DNA of 64,000 nucleotides from Klebsiella pneumoniae (GTDB lineage Bacteria; Myxococcota_A; UBA796; SXON01): positions 1-64,000 of the forward strand of contig CAMAWH010000006.1 in NCBI GenBank assembly GCA_945861635.1. Direction: 5' to 3'. Position 1 is the stretch's first letter; every line of letters begins with the position of its first letter. Shown in pieces: positions 52,820-62,668 of this stretch. The notes under the pieces were generated by a model. The model was given only the letters and a program-made list of their open reading frames with translations, did no database searches and had not been told where the DNA came from. A program made the translations under genes and the position numbers.

Positions 52820-55800
52820 TTGCGCTGCCTTCCTGTCCTGACGTTCGTTGTGGTGGCCGCCTCCGCGTGTGGCGGCGAACCGCCGACGGGCGGGGACAAA
52901 CAGGGGAAGGTCGAAACGGCGGAGGGTGCCGATACCGCCTCGCCGATCCAGGGTCCGCTCCGCATCAACGAGGTGATGCTGGACAATCACGACTCCCTGC
53001 GCGATGGCGATGGCGACACTCCGGATTGGGTCGAACTGTTCAATGAGGATGGTGAAACCGTCGATCTCGCTGGATGGATGCTGTCCGACGACGCCGCGGC
53101 GCCGGACCGGTGGATCGCGCCTTCCACCGAGATTTTTCCAGGGCAGTTCGTCATCGTCTTCGCATCCGGCAAGGGGGATGACGCGCCGAGCGGCGAATTG
53201 CACGCCTCCTTTGCGCTTTCGAGCGAGGGAGAAACGATCTATCTCTCGCGCCCCGACCGTGGGTTGGCCGACACCCTCGTCGTGCCGGCGTTGAGGGAGG
53301 ATGAATCGTGGGGGCCGGAGCAAGACGTTCGGACGACACAGGCCATCGCCAGCGGCACCGCTGCACGCTTCTCGACGACCCCCGACAACGGCTGGAACAC
53401 CCTGCCCTTCGACGACAGCACGTGGCTCCCGGTCGCGCTCGCCATTGGATTCGACGCTGCCGCGGCCGGCGGGGTGTCCGAAAACGCCGCGCTCGGAAAA
53501 CCAACCGATCAATCCAGCGATGGCTACGGTTTCACGGGCGCGCAGGCGGTGGACGGCGAGCCCTCCACCTTCAGCCACACCGGAGACGGCGATTTGAGTC
53601 CGTGGTGGACGGTCGATCTTGGCGCCACCTACGCAGTCGACGAAATCACCATCCTGAACCGCGATAACTGCTGCCCAGAACGGCTGTACAACGCGACGGT
53701 GACCGTGCTCGACGACGCCGGTAACCCCGCGTGGACGTCGGCGGTCATCAATCCGACGGCCGAAGGGGCTTCGCCGGCCGACCCGGGCACCCGCATCGAC
53801 ATCGCTCCCGCCGCCCTCGGTTCCAGTCTGCGCATCGATAAAGTCGCCGTAAACGGCACCTATTCCAGCGAGTGGATGTCGTTCGGCGAAGTCGTCGTTA
53901 CGGCGCGATTGTCTTCCCCGTACGCGGCGCTCCTCACGACGGATGTCGGCGAGGCCATGGCCGGACACTCGGCCGGCTTCGGCCGCGCGGCGTTCACGCT
54001 GGAGAGCCTGCCGGCGCGCGCAGGGCTCACCGTCGCGTACGACGACGGGTTCGTGCTGTTCATCAATGGTGCGCAGGCAGCGTCGGCTAACGCCCCGATC
54101 CCGGGCGGGGCCGACACGGACTCAGCACTGGCGGCGCGGACATCGACGACGGCCGAATGGTACCCGATCGATCCGCGCACACTGGTCGTCGGAGCGAATC
54201 TCCTTGCGTTTGAGGTGGTGAATCTCGCTGCTGACGACGACGACCTTTTGTACGCACCGACCCTGACGCTCGACTGGATTACGAGCGGCGCCCCAGCCCT
54301 TTTCACCGTTCCGACGCCATCGGAACCCAACGGAACCGGCGTGAGTGGGCGCGTGCTCAACCCCACCATGACCCCGCCGCGCGGCTTCTTCGACAACGCG
54401 CAGGACGTCGTGCTTGCGTGTGACACGCCGGGTGCCACGCTCGTGTACACGCTCGACGGAACGGCGCCGACGCCAACGCACGGCACGCTGATCCCGGCGG
54501 CAGACGCCAGGGCACGCGCCACTACCACCGTACCCGTCACGACGACGGCCTACCTGCGCGCCGCCGCGTTTCGTGACGGGTGGCAAGACAGCGCCGTCGT
54601 GACCCACAGCTACCTGTTTCTTGCCGACGTGGTCCACCAACCTGCGCTTCCGGTCGGCCTTCCGGACACCTGGGATGGCGTTTCCGAGTCCCCCGTCGCG
54701 GGCGATTGCGAAATGGACCCGGAGATCGTCAACGACCCAACCTACGCTGACGATCTCGTCACCGGGCTGCGCAGCATCCCAACCCTTTCGATCGTCGTGG
54801 ACCCCGACGATCTATGGGCGGAGGATGGTATCTATATCAATAGTGCTGAACGCGGAGATGCCTACGAACGCCCCGCGAGTGTGGAGTGGATTCTGCCCGA
54901 CGGCAGCAGCGCCTTCGCCGAGACGTGCGGGCTGCGTGTGCACGGGTACGGCTGGCGCTACCATTCCTCCACAAAGAAACACTCGTTCCGATTGCAGTTC
55001 AGTCGCACGTACGGCGCCTCCAAGTTGGAGTATCCCATTTTCGACGACGCACCGGTCGATCGCTTCGACAGCATCGTCCTCCGGGCCGGCGGGAGCAAGA
55101 CGTGGCTGGACTTCCGGGACCCCGCAAATGCCCAATATCTCCACGACGCCTTTGCGCGCGACACCGCTCGAGACATGGGCAAGATCGACGGCCACGCAAC
55201 CTATGTGCACCTCTACCTGAACGGCTTGTATTGGGGGCTGTACAACCCAGTGGAGCGACCGGAAGCAGGGTTTGGTGAGGAATATTTTGGTGGGACGGAC
55301 GAAGAATACGACGCGATCAACCGAAGGACCGTCACCAACGAAGCGGTGGATGGCGACCTGATCGCGTACGAAACGCTGCTGACCCTCGCAGACGCCGATC
55401 TGACCGACGACGCCAAGGTTGCGGAGGTCGAGGGCATGCTCGATTTCGACGATCTCATCGACTACATGCTCATCCACCAGTACACCGTGAATCGCGACGG
55501 TCCGTGCTGTTTCCAGAGCAACAACATGCGCGCGCTGCGGCGTCGAGAGTTCGGTGAACCCTTCCGTTTCTTCGTTTGGGACATGGAATACAGCCTGTGG
55601 AATGCGACCGACGCCACGAACGTGGACATCGATGTGCCCGGCTCGATCTCACACGTGTACACCCGGCTCCGAATGAATGCTGGATTTATACGACGGTTTT
55701 CTGCGCGAGCCGTAGACCACCTTACCGGTGACGGCCCACTCACACCCGCGGCCTGCGCGGTGCGATACGAAGGCCGCGCCGCAGAAATTTACGACGCGCT

Positions 55801-55963
55801 GGTCGCCGAGTCCGCGCGTTGGGGCGACACCTACCGTGCCGCGCCCTACACCCGCGACATCGAGTGGCAGGCCGAGTACGACCGGCTCATGACCGACTAC
55901 TTTCCGCGGCGAACCGAGGAACTTCTCGCCCAGCTCCGGGCCGCGGGATTGATCGAGCCCTGA
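52820..55963 (+). CDS. CotH-kinase/lamin-tail/discoidin lipoprotein
   Basis: 1,047 residues. TTG 52820, preceded by ggaa at good spacing, gives the lipoprotein signal RCLPVLTFVVVAASAC. Domains in order: lamin-tail (about 45-190: RINEVMLDNHDSLRDGDGD, WVELFNEDGETVDLAGW), discoidin/F5-8 type C (about 220-360: AVDGEPSTFSHTGDGDLSPW), a carbohydrate-binding-like section, a chitobiase-type C-terminal domain (CDTPGATLVYTLDGTAPT) and CotH (about 655-1010: LRVHGYGWRYHSSTKKHSFR, VHLYLNGLYWGLYNPVERPE, FFVWDMEYSLWN). CotH proteins are atypical secreted kinases in spore coats; related forms are common in large envelope lipoproteins. Confidence 0.85.
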   Translation: MRCLPVLTFVVVAASACGGEPPTGGDKQGKVETAEGADTASPIQGPLRINEVMLDNHDSLRDGDGDTPDWVELFNEDGETVDLAGWMLSDDAAAPDRWIAPSTEIFPGQFVIVFASGKGDDAPSGELHASFALSSEGETIYLSRPDRGLADTLVVPALREDESWGPEQDVRTTQAIASGTAARFSTTPDNGWNTLPFDDSTWLPVALAIGFDAAAAGGVSENAALGKPTDQSSDGYGFTGAQAVDGEPSTFSHTGDGDLSPWWTVDLGATYAVDEITILNRDNCCPERLYNATVTVLDDAGNPAWTSAVINPTAEGASPADPGTRIDIAPAALGSSLRIDKVAVNGTYSSEWMSFGEVVVTARLSSPYAALLTTDVGEAMAGHSAGFGRAAFTLESLPARAGLTVAYDDGFVLFINGAQAASANAPIPGGADTDSALAARTSTTAEWYPIDPRTLVVGANLLAFEVVNLAADDDDLLYAPTLTLDWITSGAPALFTVPTPSEPNGTGVSGRVLNPTMTPPRGFFDNAQDVVLACDTPGATLVYTLDGTAPTPTHGTLIPAADARARATTTVPVTTTAYLRAAAFRDGWQDSAVVTHSYLFLADVVHQPALPVGLPDTWDGVSESPVAGDCEMDPEIVNDPTYADDLVTGLRSIPTLSIVVDPDDLWAEDGIYINSAERGDAYERPASVEWILPDGSSAFAETCGLRVHGYGWRYHSSTKKHSFRLQFSRTYGASKLEYPIFDDAPVDRFDSIVLRAGGSKTWLDFRDPANAQYLHDAFARDTARDMGKIDGHATYVHLYLNGLYWGLYNPVERPEAGFGEEYFGGTDEEYDAINRRTVTNEAVDGDLIAYETLLTLADADLTDDAKVAEVEGMLDFDDLIDYMLIHQYTVNRDGPCCFQSNNMRALRRREFGEPFRFFVWDMEYSLWNATDATNVDIDVPGSISHVYTRLRMNAGFIRRFSARAVDHLTGDGPLTPAACAVRYEGRAAEIYDALVAESARWGDTYRAAPYTRDIEWQAEYDRLMTDYFPRRTEELLAQLRAAGLIEP

Positions 55964-55992
55964 TTTCGGCGCTCCGTGCTACCATCCCCGCG

Positions 55993-57477
55993 ATGGTTCC
56001 GCCCGATCCTCCCGGCCGCGGTGCTCCGGGAGATAGCCCGGGCTCGACGGACCCGCTGCTTGGCGCGCTCGTCGCGGGAAAGTACCGCGTCTCGGAAATG
56101 GTCGCGCGCGGCGGCATGGGCCGGATCTACCGCGCGGTTCAAGAACCACTCGGCCGAGCCGTCGCACTCAAGGTACTGACGCCCAGCTTCTCGGCAGAGG
56201 ACCCCGAATCTCTCGAGCGTCGCTTCCTTCGCGAAGCCGCCACCTGCGCCAGCCTCACCCATCCGAACACCGTCACGGTATTCGATTACGGTGCCCTCAC
56301 GCTTTCCGGGCAGGAAACCTTCTTTATCGTCATGGAATTTGTAGAAGGGCGGACGCTCCACAACGAGATCCGGCGGAACGGACCGCTGACGGCCACCCGC
56401 GCAATCCGGGTAGCGCGGGAGATCTGTCGAAGCCTGCGTGAGGCCCACCAGCACGGCATCGTCCACCGCGATCTGAAGCCCTCGAACGTCATGCTTGTCA
56501 CGCGGGATGAGGGCGAGTCGGTCAAAGTGTTGGATTTCGGCGTGGCGAAGGTGTTGCAGGCCGGAAACGAAACGCTCACGCACGATGGCAGTTTCGTCGG
56601 CTCGCCCAGATATTCGGCGCCGGAGCAGATCCGCGGAGAGGAGGTCGATGCGCGCGCGGACGTATACGCGCTCGGCGTCGTGATGTATGAAATGCTCTCC
56701 GGCCAGCCCCCCTTTGCGCGACAGGAAGCCATGCGCACGCTCATGGCGCACCTTCAGGATGAGGTGCCGCCGCTCCCACCCCGTTGCCCCACGCCCCCTC
56801 CGCCAGCGTTGGAGACGCTGATCATGGCGTGTTTGGAAAAGGACCGCGACCGGCGGCCGCAGTCCATCGACGCCGTGCTCACCCAGCTCGATCCTGACGG
56901 GTCGGCGTCCGTCGCCGGCAACTTCATCGCGGCTCCGCGGACGCGCCCTTCCGCGCCGCTCGCAGCAGCTACGCCCCCCGCCGACGCCGTGATTCCGTCG
57001 GAGCAGCGGGCCGACAGCGGCGAGTTGGAGACGATCTCGCTTGACGATGACAATTCTCCGCAGCGTCGGCATTGGTGGGCGTTCGCCGCGACGGGCGGGC
57101 TGCTGCTCATCCTGGCGCTCGGCGCAGGTATCGCGGCGCTCGGGTGGTCCTGGTCCCAGCGGGTGGTGAGCGAAGTCGCACCCCCCGGCCTGGCGCCGCC
57201 GGAAGCACCGGCGACTGCGGTGCCGGTGGCAATCCGCTCCACGCCAGAAGGCGCCGACGTGACGGAGGCGGGCGCACACCTCGGCGTCACGCCGCTCGAA
57301 CTCGACGTGTTTCCCGGAACCGCGCGAACGGTCACGCTGCGGAAAACGGGCTTCCTGTCGGCGGACGCCACGCTGCGCGTCGGTGAGCCCGTGGAGCTCA
57401 CGCTGAAGCCGATCGCGGCGGCGCCCAAGCCCAGAAAGCCGCCCGGCCGCGACCTCGACATTCGGACGGAGCGCTGA
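55993..57477 (+). CDS. Hanks-type Ser/Thr kinase with C-terminal PEGA domain
   Basis: 494 residues. The cytoplasmic kinase domain (about 28-300) is complete: ARGGMGRIYRAVQ, ALKVL with catalytic Lys, IVHRDLKPSNVMLV, VLDFGVAKVL, GSPRYSAPEQIRG, ARADVYALGVVMYEMLSGQP. A linker and a transmembrane helix (about 360-388) lead to an extracytoplasmic PEGA domain (AIRSTPEGADVTEAGAHLGV and following) and a basic end. PEGA domains bind partners or ligands in the envelope. The gene is three bases from the TPR-PEGA-TonB receptor gene, so the two are probably co-expressed. Confidence 0.93.
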   Translation: MVPPDPPGRGAPGDSPGSTDPLLGALVAGKYRVSEMVARGGMGRIYRAVQEPLGRAVALKVLTPSFSAEDPESLERRFLREAATCASLTHPNTVTVFDYGALTLSGQETFFIVMEFVEGRTLHNEIRRNGPLTATRAIRVAREICRSLREAHQHGIVHRDLKPSNVMLVTRDEGESVKVLDFGVAKVLQAGNETLTHDGSFVGSPRYSAPEQIRGEEVDARADVYALGVVMYEMLSGQPPFARQEAMRTLMAHLQDEVPPLPPRCPTPPPPALETLIMACLEKDRDRRPQSIDAVLTQLDPDGSASVAGNFIAAPRTRPSAPLAAATPPADAVIPSEQRADSGELETISLDDDNSPQRRHWWAFAATGGLLLILALGAGIAALGWSWSQRVVSEVAPPGLAPPEAPATAVPVAIRSTPEGADVTEAGAHLGVTPLELDVFPGTARTVTLRKTGFLSADATLRVGEPVELTLKPIAAAPKPRKPPGRDLDIRTER

Positions 57478-57479
57478 AC

Positions 57480-60311
57480 GTGCTTTTTACTCTCGCACTG
57501 TCCTTTGCACTCGCCGGCGAGTCCGGCGCGCACGACCCGGCCATCGATCTGGCGGAAGAAGCTGGTCTACAGTTCGATCTCGGTGTTGAGGCGTACCGCC
57601 GTCGCGACTGGAATTCGGCGCTGGAACACCTCCTGGCGTCAAACCGGTTGGTGCCGAATCGGAACGTCGTCTACAACATCGCGCGCGCCTACGAGCAACT
57701 CTTACGGTACGACGATGCCTATCGCCACTACGCCGACTACGCCGAGATCGAATCGGACGGGGCGCGGCGTGCGCCCGCGCTCGAAGCGATCGAACGCATC
57801 CGCGGACGGGTGGCCCTCGTGCAGGTCACCTCGGACCCGCCGGGTGCAATCATCTACGTCGATCGCAAGGATCTCGGCGCCCGCGGATCCACGCCGCGAA
57901 CGCTGGCGCTCCCGGCCGGCACCCACGTCATCACCCTGGAGAAGTCTGGGTGGTTGTCGGCGATTTCCGAATCCACGACGCTTGCCGTGGGGCGCCAACT
58001 GAACGTTGGCCTCCAACTCGATCCGGTCCTCGGGGAAGTACGCGTCGACGGGGGGCCGACAGGCGCAGAGATCCGCCTCGACGACGAGGAAGGCGCGCCG
58101 ATCGGGACGCTGCCCGGGGCGTTCAACGCACCGCCCGGAAAACACTTGATGATCGTGTCGGCGCCGGGCTACCGAACGGTTCGGCAGACGGTCGAGGTGG
58201 AGCCAAGTGGAACGGTGCGAACGCTGGCGGAGCTTCCATTGGTCACCGGCACGCTCGTGGTTGACGCCGCGGAGCGTGGCGCGCTGATCGAGATTGACGG
58301 GCAGGCGGCGGGATTCACACCGGCGGTCCTGAGCGCCGTCGCCGCGGGAAAACACCGCGTCCGCATCACGCTCGCCGGGTTCCGGCCGTGGGAGACGGAT
58401 ATCGTCGTCCAGGCCGACGGCAGCACGAAGATCGAGGCCCCGCTCGTACCATTGACACAGGTCACGGCGGCGTCTCGCACAACACAAGCCGTGGAGGACG
58501 CACCCGCGAGCGTGACGGTCATTGGAGCCGAGGAATTACGTGCCTTTGGGGATGAGACTGTGTACGCCGCGCTCTCGGGCGCGCGCGGGGTGTTCCCCTC
58601 CAACGATCGAACCTATGAATATCTCGGCTTTCGCGGATTTGGCCGGCCGGGGGACTACAACAACCGCGTGCTGTTGACGATGGACGGGCACGCGCTCAAC
58701 GACGATCAGTTGGGCGCCTCGTATTTCGGGTACGACCTGCTCCCCGACCTGCTCGATGTGGAGCGTATTGAGTTGGTGCGCGGGCCCGGCTCCGCGCTCT
58801 ATGGTACCAACGCATTTTTCGGTGTCATCAACGTGGTCACAAGAGAGCGAGACAGCGCTCGGCCGACCAATGTTTCCATTGCGGCGGACGGGGAGCGTGC
58901 CGGGCGAGTGCGTCTCGGAACGCGGGGAACTCTTGGGGAGGATGGCGGCTTTCGTGCGTCCGCGGGCACCGTGCTCGCGCAAGGTGCGGACTTCGATTTT
59001 TCCGAGTACGAACGGCAGGACGGAGACGGACGCAGCATCGACGCCGACGGCTACGCCTCACAGGGTGGAAGCGCGCGCCTCTGGAAGGGGGAGTTCAGCG
59101 TCGAAGCCTATGCGAATCATCGCGACAAGCGGATTCCCACTGGCGCTTTCGAAACCGATCTCGCGGATTCGCGCGCGCACAGTGATGACCTCCGCGCCTT
59201 TGCGGAGGCTGGATGGGGGCATGCGTTCAGCAAGACGCTGCGCCTGACCGCGCGGGCGTTCGTGGATCGCTACGACTACGCCGGGGACTTCCCGTACGGC
59301 AAGGACGTTGTGCACGATCGTTGGTCCGGGACCTGGGTTGGTAGCGAAATTCGCGCGGAAGGAAGTCCAGTTCGCTGGTTCCGCATGACTGGCGGCGGAG
59401 AAGTAGATGCTCACGTCCTCGCGAACCTCAAGGGCACGGACGACAGCGGTACCTACCTAAGCGAATCCCCAACGTACCAGGTGTATTCGGGATACGCCGT
59501 GGCGGAGGCCGACGCAGGACGCTGGCTCACGGCCTCGATAGGTGGCCGAGCGGACTACTTTACAACGGTTGGCCCGGCCTTAAGCCCCCGCGTTGCGTTC
59601 ATCGTACGTCCCGGTGTTGCGCACACAGTAAAACTCCTTGGCGGCACCGCGTTCCGCGCACCGAGCCCGTATGAACTCGACTACAACGACGGGGGAACCA
59701 CCCAAATCGCGGCACCCGGTCTCACACCCGAACGCATCGCGTCCGCGGAGGCCGAATACACGGTACGCTTCGGTCAGGTGACGACCGGAACCATCGCAGT
59801 GTTCGCCAACCGCATTGAGCGTCTGATCGACCTGTCCGAACGCGCCGGGGCCGTCCTTCAGTACAAGAACACCGACGGCCCGGTGCACACGGCCGGCGCC
59901 GAGTTGGAGTTGCATCGGGCGTGGCGCGGCGGTTGGATGGCGTCGTTCGCGCAGTCCTTCCAACGGACGCGCAGCGGTGACCTCGTGGACGGGAGCGAGC
60001 TTACCAATTCGCCGGCGTACAGCGCGTGCGTCAAGGTGGCCGCGCCGATTCTACCCGGCGCAGTTCAGGGCGCGAGTCGGATTCGCGTTGAATCCGGTCG
60101 ATTGACGACGACAGGAGATGCAACCGATCCGGCGCTCATCTGGGATGTCATGTTGACCGGAATCGTCCCTGCCCTCGGCGTCGACTGGGGGGTGGGAGTG
60201 AAGAATGTGCTGGATTGGAAATACGCATATCCGGGGGGCGAAGATCTGCTTCTGGTGACGGTGCCGCAGCCCGGTAGAACGGCCTACGCGACGGTGACCG
60301 CGAGTTTCTGA
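57480..60311 (+). CDS. TPR-PEGA-TonB-dependent receptor fusion
   Basis: 943 residues. A short signal (MLFTLALSFALAGESGA) precedes a TPR-like segment (about 25-100: GVEAYRRRDWNSALEHLLAS), then three PEGA-type repeats (about 110-325; VQVTSDPPGAIIYVDRKDLG, VVDAAERGALIEIDGQAAGF). From about 335 come a receptor plug (APASVTVIGAEELRAFGDET, VERIELVRGPGSALYGTNAF, FGVINVVTRE) and a 22-strand-type outer-membrane barrel ending in Phe (TAYATVTASF). Such receptors import bound nutrients using TonB energy. The PEGA/TPR front end is unusual. Confidence 0.9.
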   Translation: MLFTLALSFALAGESGAHDPAIDLAEEAGLQFDLGVEAYRRRDWNSALEHLLASNRLVPNRNVVYNIARAYEQLLRYDDAYRHYADYAEIESDGARRAPALEAIERIRGRVALVQVTSDPPGAIIYVDRKDLGARGSTPRTLALPAGTHVITLEKSGWLSAISESTTLAVGRQLNVGLQLDPVLGEVRVDGGPTGAEIRLDDEEGAPIGTLPGAFNAPPGKHLMIVSAPGYRTVRQTVEVEPSGTVRTLAELPLVTGTLVVDAAERGALIEIDGQAAGFTPAVLSAVAAGKHRVRITLAGFRPWETDIVVQADGSTKIEAPLVPLTQVTAASRTTQAVEDAPASVTVIGAEELRAFGDETVYAALSGARGVFPSNDRTYEYLGFRGFGRPGDYNNRVLLTMDGHALNDDQLGASYFGYDLLPDLLDVERIELVRGPGSALYGTNAFFGVINVVTRERDSARPTNVSIAADGERAGRVRLGTRGTLGEDGGFRASAGTVLAQGADFDFSEYERQDGDGRSIDADGYASQGGSARLWKGEFSVEAYANHRDKRIPTGAFETDLADSRAHSDDLRAFAEAGWGHAFSKTLRLTARAFVDRYDYAGDFPYGKDVVHDRWSGTWVGSEIRAEGSPVRWFRMTGGGEVDAHVLANLKGTDDSGTYLSESPTYQVYSGYAVAEADAGRWLTASIGGRADYFTTVGPALSPRVAFIVRPGVAHTVKLLGGTAFRAPSPYELDYNDGGTTQIAAPGLTPERIASAEAEYTVRFGQVTTGTIAVFANRIERLIDLSERAGAVLQYKNTDGPVHTAGAELELHRAWRGGWMASFAQSFQRTRSGDLVDGSELTNSPAYSACVKVAAPILPGAVQGASRIRVESGRLTTTGDATDPALIWDVMLTGIVPALGVDWGVGVKNVLDWKYAYPGGEDLLLVTVPQPGRTAYATVTASF

Positions 60312-60379
60312 GCGCGCTTTGCCCGGCTCACGGCCGTCGCGAATCGGCCGCGGGCCGTTGTTGGTTCGGCCTTCCAAAC

Positions 60380-60398
60380 GCAATCGCGAAGCGATTGC
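60380..60398. repeat. Perfect 8-bp hairpin with flanking A-tract
   Basis: gcaatcgc-gaa-gcgattgc is followed on the plus strand by caaaaaaa. The A-tract is on the wrong side for a plus-strand terminator. On the minus strand the T-tract precedes the stem. It lies between the receptor gene and the small basic protein and could be an attenuator or RNA-stability element. Confidence 0.3.
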
Positions 60399-60472
60399 CA
60401 AAAAAAGTGTTTCTCCTCCTCGACAGGGACGGCGCCACGATACATTCCAAGCCACCCCATCCGGAGTTCAGC

Positions 60473-60577
60473 ATGCCCAAGGGTACAGACAAGCCAAAGA
60501 CGAACAACAAGGAAAAGGTCAGCATCAAGGACAAGCAGAAGAAGAAGGCGGAGAAGAACGCTAAAAAAGGCAAGTAG
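60473..60577 (+). CDS. 34-residue Lys-rich protein
   Basis: ATG 60473 is preceded by ggag at six bases. The product begins MPKGTDKPKTNNKEK and is about 40% Lys with no hydrophobic residue cluster, so it is probably disordered and nucleic-acid binding or ribosome-associated. An upstream start in frame at 60395 would add 26 less basic residues. The good ribosome site favours the short form. I cannot name a family with certainty. Confidence 0.55.
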   Translation: MPKGTDKPKTNNKEKVSIKDKQKKKAEKNAKKGK

Positions 60578-60753
60578 CCCGGATCGGCTGCACGCCGGTC
60601 TGGCATGGCGCGATTCTGGCGCGGGTCACTCCGTCCGCCGAGTGTAGACTCGCGCGATGCGGTTCGATTTCACCTGTTTCCACCCCAGCGATCTCGGTCA
60701 CACAGCCATCGCCGAGAGGAGGCGGTCGGTCGTCGAGGACGAGGCCTCAACCA

Positions 60754-62085
60754 CTATCGGAGCGGCATCGGGTCGAGGTCGAGCCCATCATAAAGGCGGG
60801 GCAGGTCGAGCCGAAGGCCCACGCCCGGCAGGATCACAGCGTCCTCTTCAGGGAACGCCACGATGTCGCCATGCTGAACCTCCAGGCCCCGCCACGTCGC
60901 GCCGACTATCGCTTGGACGTTCCCTCGCCATCGAGCCAGCGCCCTCGGAGGAAGCGTTCCGTAACCGCTGTACTCCAGGGAAACGACGGCCACCACCCGC
61001 CTCGGTGCGGCGGCGCGAGCCACCCAGATGCCGCGCCAATTCCCCGGATTCCGCACGTCTACGAGCGTGAACTCCGATTGTTCGCGCACTTGCTCGCGGA
61101 GCCGATCCACCAAATGTGTAAACGACGGGGGCGCGTCCAACTCCGCGGTCGTTCGGTAGGGCAAGCCGGGAATGCGGGGCGAATTCACCACCTCGCCCCA
61201 ATGACGCGCGTCGGCTTCCCATCGAACGATTCTCCGGCCCAGCGCCTCCGGCGTGGGGAGGTGGCGGTGCTCGTGCGGGCGCGCCCAAGCCTCGGGCGAA
61301 CGAACCAACGGAAAGCCATGCGTCGCCAGGAAAAGTGCAAACGTGGCGAGACGTTCACGCGCGGCCTCCCCGCCCTCGGCCAGGTTTGCCACCCGGTCAC
61401 CACCGACCGGCCCCTCCCCTTCCGGCTCAAACGACTCTACGTCCAGGCGACCACCCCGGTGCTGCGCACGGAGTCTTGGTTCGGACTCGCCGTCCACAAG
61501 CAGCTCAGCGATGGGCCCCGCCGTCGTCATGGAAAACGCGGGACCAAGCCCCGGCCGGGCGAGAGTCAAGAATTCCCGCCAATGGGACACTCGAAAACCG
61601 AGTTTCAGGTACACCCCGGCAATGGGGCCGAAACACCAGTCGGTGTCGAGTTTCAGGCCCCGGAAGCCCGCCCGTTTGGCCGCAGCCTCCATCACGTCCA
61701 ACGCCTCACGGGCGTATCCGCGGCCCCGGGCGTCGGGTCGGATGTACAAACTGGCGGTCGGCTGGTGCAAGCCGCGGGCACCGCGCCCGAGCCCGGCCGT
61801 TCCAATCCGCTGCCCGTCGGCGAGCAGCCAATAGCAGTCACTGCGTGGGTAGCCGCGCGCAGGCGCCTGTGGCCGCCATCGATCCCGATGCAACCTTCGT
61901 TCCAGCGCCCGGCGGGCCACGGCAGACATGCGGCCGAATGGGAGCACGGTACCCAAACAATCCTCGATCATACAGGCGAGATTCACATCGTACCAGGCCG
62001 ATCGGTCTGCATCGGAGTCCGCCACGGGCGCGAATACAATTCGGCGCCCCTTTTTCGGCTTTGCAGTGCGCTGGCCGGCCACCAT
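60754..62085 (-). CDS. GNAT acetyltransferase with unknown C-terminal domain
   Basis: 443 residues. The first 190 residues contain a GNAT fold: GTAGLGRGARGLHQPTASLY, then IRPDARGRGYAREALDVMEA with the acetyl-CoA binding R-G-x-G-Y/A motif, and KLGFRVSHW. The remaining 250 residues (for example RRVVAVVSLEYSGYGTLPPR and WRGLEVQHGDIVAFPEEDAV) are soluble and unassigned. Substrate unknown. Located 17 bases after recX on the same strand. Confidence 0.72.
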   Translation of the reverse strand: MVAGQRTAKPKKGRRIVFAPVADSDADRSAWYDVNLACMIEDCLGTVLPFGRMSAVARRALERRLHRDRWRPQAPARGYPRSDCYWLLADGQRIGTAGLGRGARGLHQPTASLYIRPDARGRGYAREALDVMEAAAKRAGFRGLKLDTDWCFGPIAGVYLKLGFRVSHWREFLTLARPGLGPAFSMTTAGPIAELLVDGESEPRLRAQHRGGRLDVESFEPEGEGPVGGDRVANLAEGGEAARERLATFALFLATHGFPLVRSPEAWARPHEHRHLPTPEALGRRIVRWEADARHWGEVVNSPRIPGLPYRTTAELDAPPSFTHLVDRLREQVREQSEFTLVDVRNPGNWRGIWVARAAAPRRVVAVVSLEYSGYGTLPPRALARWRGNVQAIVGATWRGLEVQHGDIVAFPEEDAVILPGVGLRLDLPRLYDGLDLDPMPLR

Positions 62086-62102
62086 GCCAGCGTATCGCGC
62101 GT

Positions 62103-62627
62103 CTACAGCGGCTCGGCCGCGGCCGTCTCAATCTCCTCAAGAGACATCGCCAGCACCTTGTTGGCGACGGCATACGAGAAGCCGGCGCGCCCCATTTTCG
62201 CGAGGTCACCGCTGGACGCAGAGCCAACCCGGAACGGCCCCATTCGGCGACGTCGGACATAGGCGCAAGCAGAGCGAACGTCGATGTCACCTTCCAATTC
62301 TCGGAGCGCCACGGACGCATCCACACCTTCGCTGCGGAGGCGCTGGCGGACCACCGTGGGTGCCACCCCACGACCGACCAGCCGCCGCGCGCGCGCCGCG
62401 CCCCACGCCGCGTCGTCAACGACCCCAGCCGCCGCAAAGCGCGTGAGCAGCGCCTCCACCTCGCCAAGCATCGCGGGGCGATCGACCTCAAGTCCCGCGC
62501 GAATCGCGGCGTCGACCCGCCGTGTGAGGATGCGTCGTAAGCGCATGGTGTTGCCGCTATACCGCTCGACGTAACGAGCGGCGACTCCGGCCAACGAAGC
62601 GGCGGTCGGCGGTCGGCGGGGCGGCAT
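62103..62627 (-). CDS. recX: RecX-family regulatory protein
   Basis: 174 residues, rich in Arg and helical. The pattern AARYVERYSGNTMRLRRILT, then AAGVVDDAAWGAARARRLV and RGVAPTVVRQRLRSEGVD matches the three-helix repeats of RecX, which binds and inhibits RecA filaments. No recA is in the window. ATG 62627 removes a short unconserved leader. Confidence 0.8.
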   Translation of the reverse strand: MPPRRPPTAASLAGVAARYVERYSGNTMRLRRILTRRVDAAIRAGLEVDRPAMLGEVEALLTRFAAAGVVDDAAWGAARARRLVGRGVAPTVVRQRLRSEGVDASVALRELEGDIDVRSACAYVRRRRMGPFRVGSASSGDLAKMGRAGFSYAVANKVLAMSLEEIETAAAEPL

Positions 62628-62668
62628 GCGGCACGCGGTATCACGCGGGCGAGCGCCGACCACGGCAA

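Noticed and set aside
60380-60398. Hairpin as a terminator of the TonB receptor gene
   Set aside because: On the plus strand it is followed by A, not T, so it does not fit a Rho-independent terminator.
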